64,000 bases of DNA from contig NC_015186.1 in assembly GCF_000202835.1 (NCBI RefSeq), positions 682,001-746,000 on the forward strand. The letters run 5' to 3'. Shown piece by piece: positions 63,359-64,000 of the stretch; position 1 is the stretch's first letter; each line of letters opens with the position of its first letter. A program made the translations under genes and the position numbers. This DNA is from Acidiphilium multivorum AIU301 (GTDB lineage: Bacteria > Pseudomonadota > Alphaproteobacteria > Acetobacterales > Acetobacteraceae). The notes beneath the pieces were generated by a model. It was not told the DNA's origin, made no database searches, and saw nothing but the letters and a program-made list of their open reading frames with translations.

Positions 63359-64000
63359 GTGACCGAGCCCGAGGACCGTCCTTTGCGCGAACCCAAACTC
63401 TTCGCCGGCGCCAGGATCAGGCAGATCCGCGAGCAGCGCGGCCTGCAGCAGCGCGACATCGCCCGCCGCCTCGGCCTGTCGCCGAGCTACATGAACCAGA
63501 TCGAGAACGACCGCCGGCCCGTGCCGCCGCGCCTCGCGGCGCCGCTCTGCGACCTGCTCGGCATTCCCCTCGCCGAACTCTCCGGCGATGACGAGGTCCG
63601 TCGCGCCGGCGACCTGCTCGAAGCCGCGCTCGACCCCGCCCTCGGCCCCGGTCGCCTCACCTTCACCGAGGCCCGCGCCGCCGTGCGCGACACGCCCGAA
63701 CTCGCCCGCCGCTTCATCGCGCTCTACGCCGCCTACCGCGCCCAGCAGGCCCGCCTCGCGCGCGATCCCGCCCTCGGCCGCGACGAACCGGGCCCGCTGC
63801 CGCCTTATGACGAGGTGCGCGACTGGGTGCAGTCCGAGCGGAACTACTTCCACGAGATCGACCTCGCGGCCGAGCGCCTCGCCGCGCATATCCATGCGAC
63901 GCTGGGCCCCGATTCCGCCGCCCTCGAACGCCATCTCGCCGCCGGGCACCGGATCGAGGTCGTTCCCTCGGCCAATCTCCTCCCCGACGGCATCCTCTGG
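63359..64000 (+). CDS. XRE-family transcriptional regulator, short-chain acyl (ScfR/RamB-like) type, truncated by window edge
   Basis: The frame opens at GTG 63359 (AGGGGG just upstream) and is still open at the last base. Residues 15-70 form an XRE helix-turn-helix (GARIRQIREQRGLQQRDIARRLGLSPSYMNQIENDRRP). A region with DDEVRRAGDLLEAALDPALG and DWVQSERNYFHEIDLAAERLAAHI follows, typical of the long XRE regulators that control propionate, glyoxylate or acetate metabolism. The sensory C-terminal half is missing, so effector and targets cannot be inferred. Confidence 0.8.
   Translation, partial: MTEPEDRPLREPKLFAGARIRQIREQRGLQQRDIARRLGLSPSYMNQIENDRRPVPPRLAAPLCDLLGIPLAELSGDDEVRRAGDLLEAALDPALGPGRLTFTEARAAVRDTPELARRFIALYAAYRAQQARLARDPALGRDEPGPLPPYDEVRDWVQSERNYFHEIDLAAERLAAHIHATLGPDSAALERHLAAGHRIEVVPSANLLPDGILW

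Overview
The window is about 64 kb of high-GC, densely coding chromosome from an alphaproteobacterium. Acetobacteraceae, and within it something Acidiphilium-like, fits best, but that is an inference. Support comes from a CtrA-type DNA-binding domain, paired alphaproteobacterial SOS boxes (GTTC-N7-GTTC), a BcsS-containing cellulose locus, LpxC (Gram-negative envelope) and a stand-alone IspD. Both edges cut genes: a RelA/SpoT homologue at the left and an XRE-family regulator at the right.

Layout. (1) 1-5.0 kb: (p)ppGpp synthetase/hydrolase, acpS, a TrmA/RlmD-type RNA methyltransferase, and leuA preceded by a candidate leucine leader peptide. (2) 5.0-7.5 kb: a hairpin repeat, a fluoroacetate-dehalogenase-like hydrolase and a GT39-like membrane protein. 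(3) 7.5-19.4 kb: a divergent polyamine locus. potG-potH-potI-potF-puuA-puuB run leftward; ald-puuR-spuC-like-puuA2 run rightward. Putrescine taken up by PotFGHI can be glutamylated and oxidised (PuuA/PuuB) or transaminated to pyruvate, with alanine dehydrogenase recycling alanine to pyruvate. (4) 19.4-34.8 kb: mostly housekeeping genes. These are a radical SAM protein behind two SOS boxes, manC, a creatininase-family amidase, a DMT exporter, ispD, lpxC, cydDC, panC, a degenerate EAL protein, DUF3253 and DUF1499 proteins, an SbmA/YddA-like ABC exporter and a GDPD. (5) 34.5-39.8 kb: an uncharacterised gene overlapping the GDPD antisense, then a three-gene EmrA-EmrB-NodT efflux operon. (6) 39.8-44.6 kb: an LLM oxidoreductase, icd and pyrE; a complete IS1380-family element sits in the icd-pyrE intergenic region. 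(7) 45-55.5 kb: a membrane diguanylate cyclase facing a cellulose operon of unusual order, bcsB-bcsS-bcsZ-bcsA-bglX, with no bcsC. (8) 56.2-61.5 kb: a regulatory island holding a small secreted polyhistidine protein, a CtrA paralogue whose receiver has lost its phospho-acceptor, a FixK-like Crp/Fnr regulator, an OmpR-type response regulator and a hybrid histidine kinase with a FixL-like PAS that lacks the haem-ligand His. (9) 61.7-64 kb: a PH-domain membrane protein, a 59-residue protein, a lipoprotein L,D-transpeptidase and an XRE regulator.

The most promising material for something undescribed is the 56.2-61.5 kb island (secreted poly-His protein, pseudo-receiver CtrA, FixK-like and FixL-like proteins). 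Next are the SOS-box-controlled radical SAM gene and the rearranged bcs operon. No rRNA, tRNA or CRISPR array was recognised.
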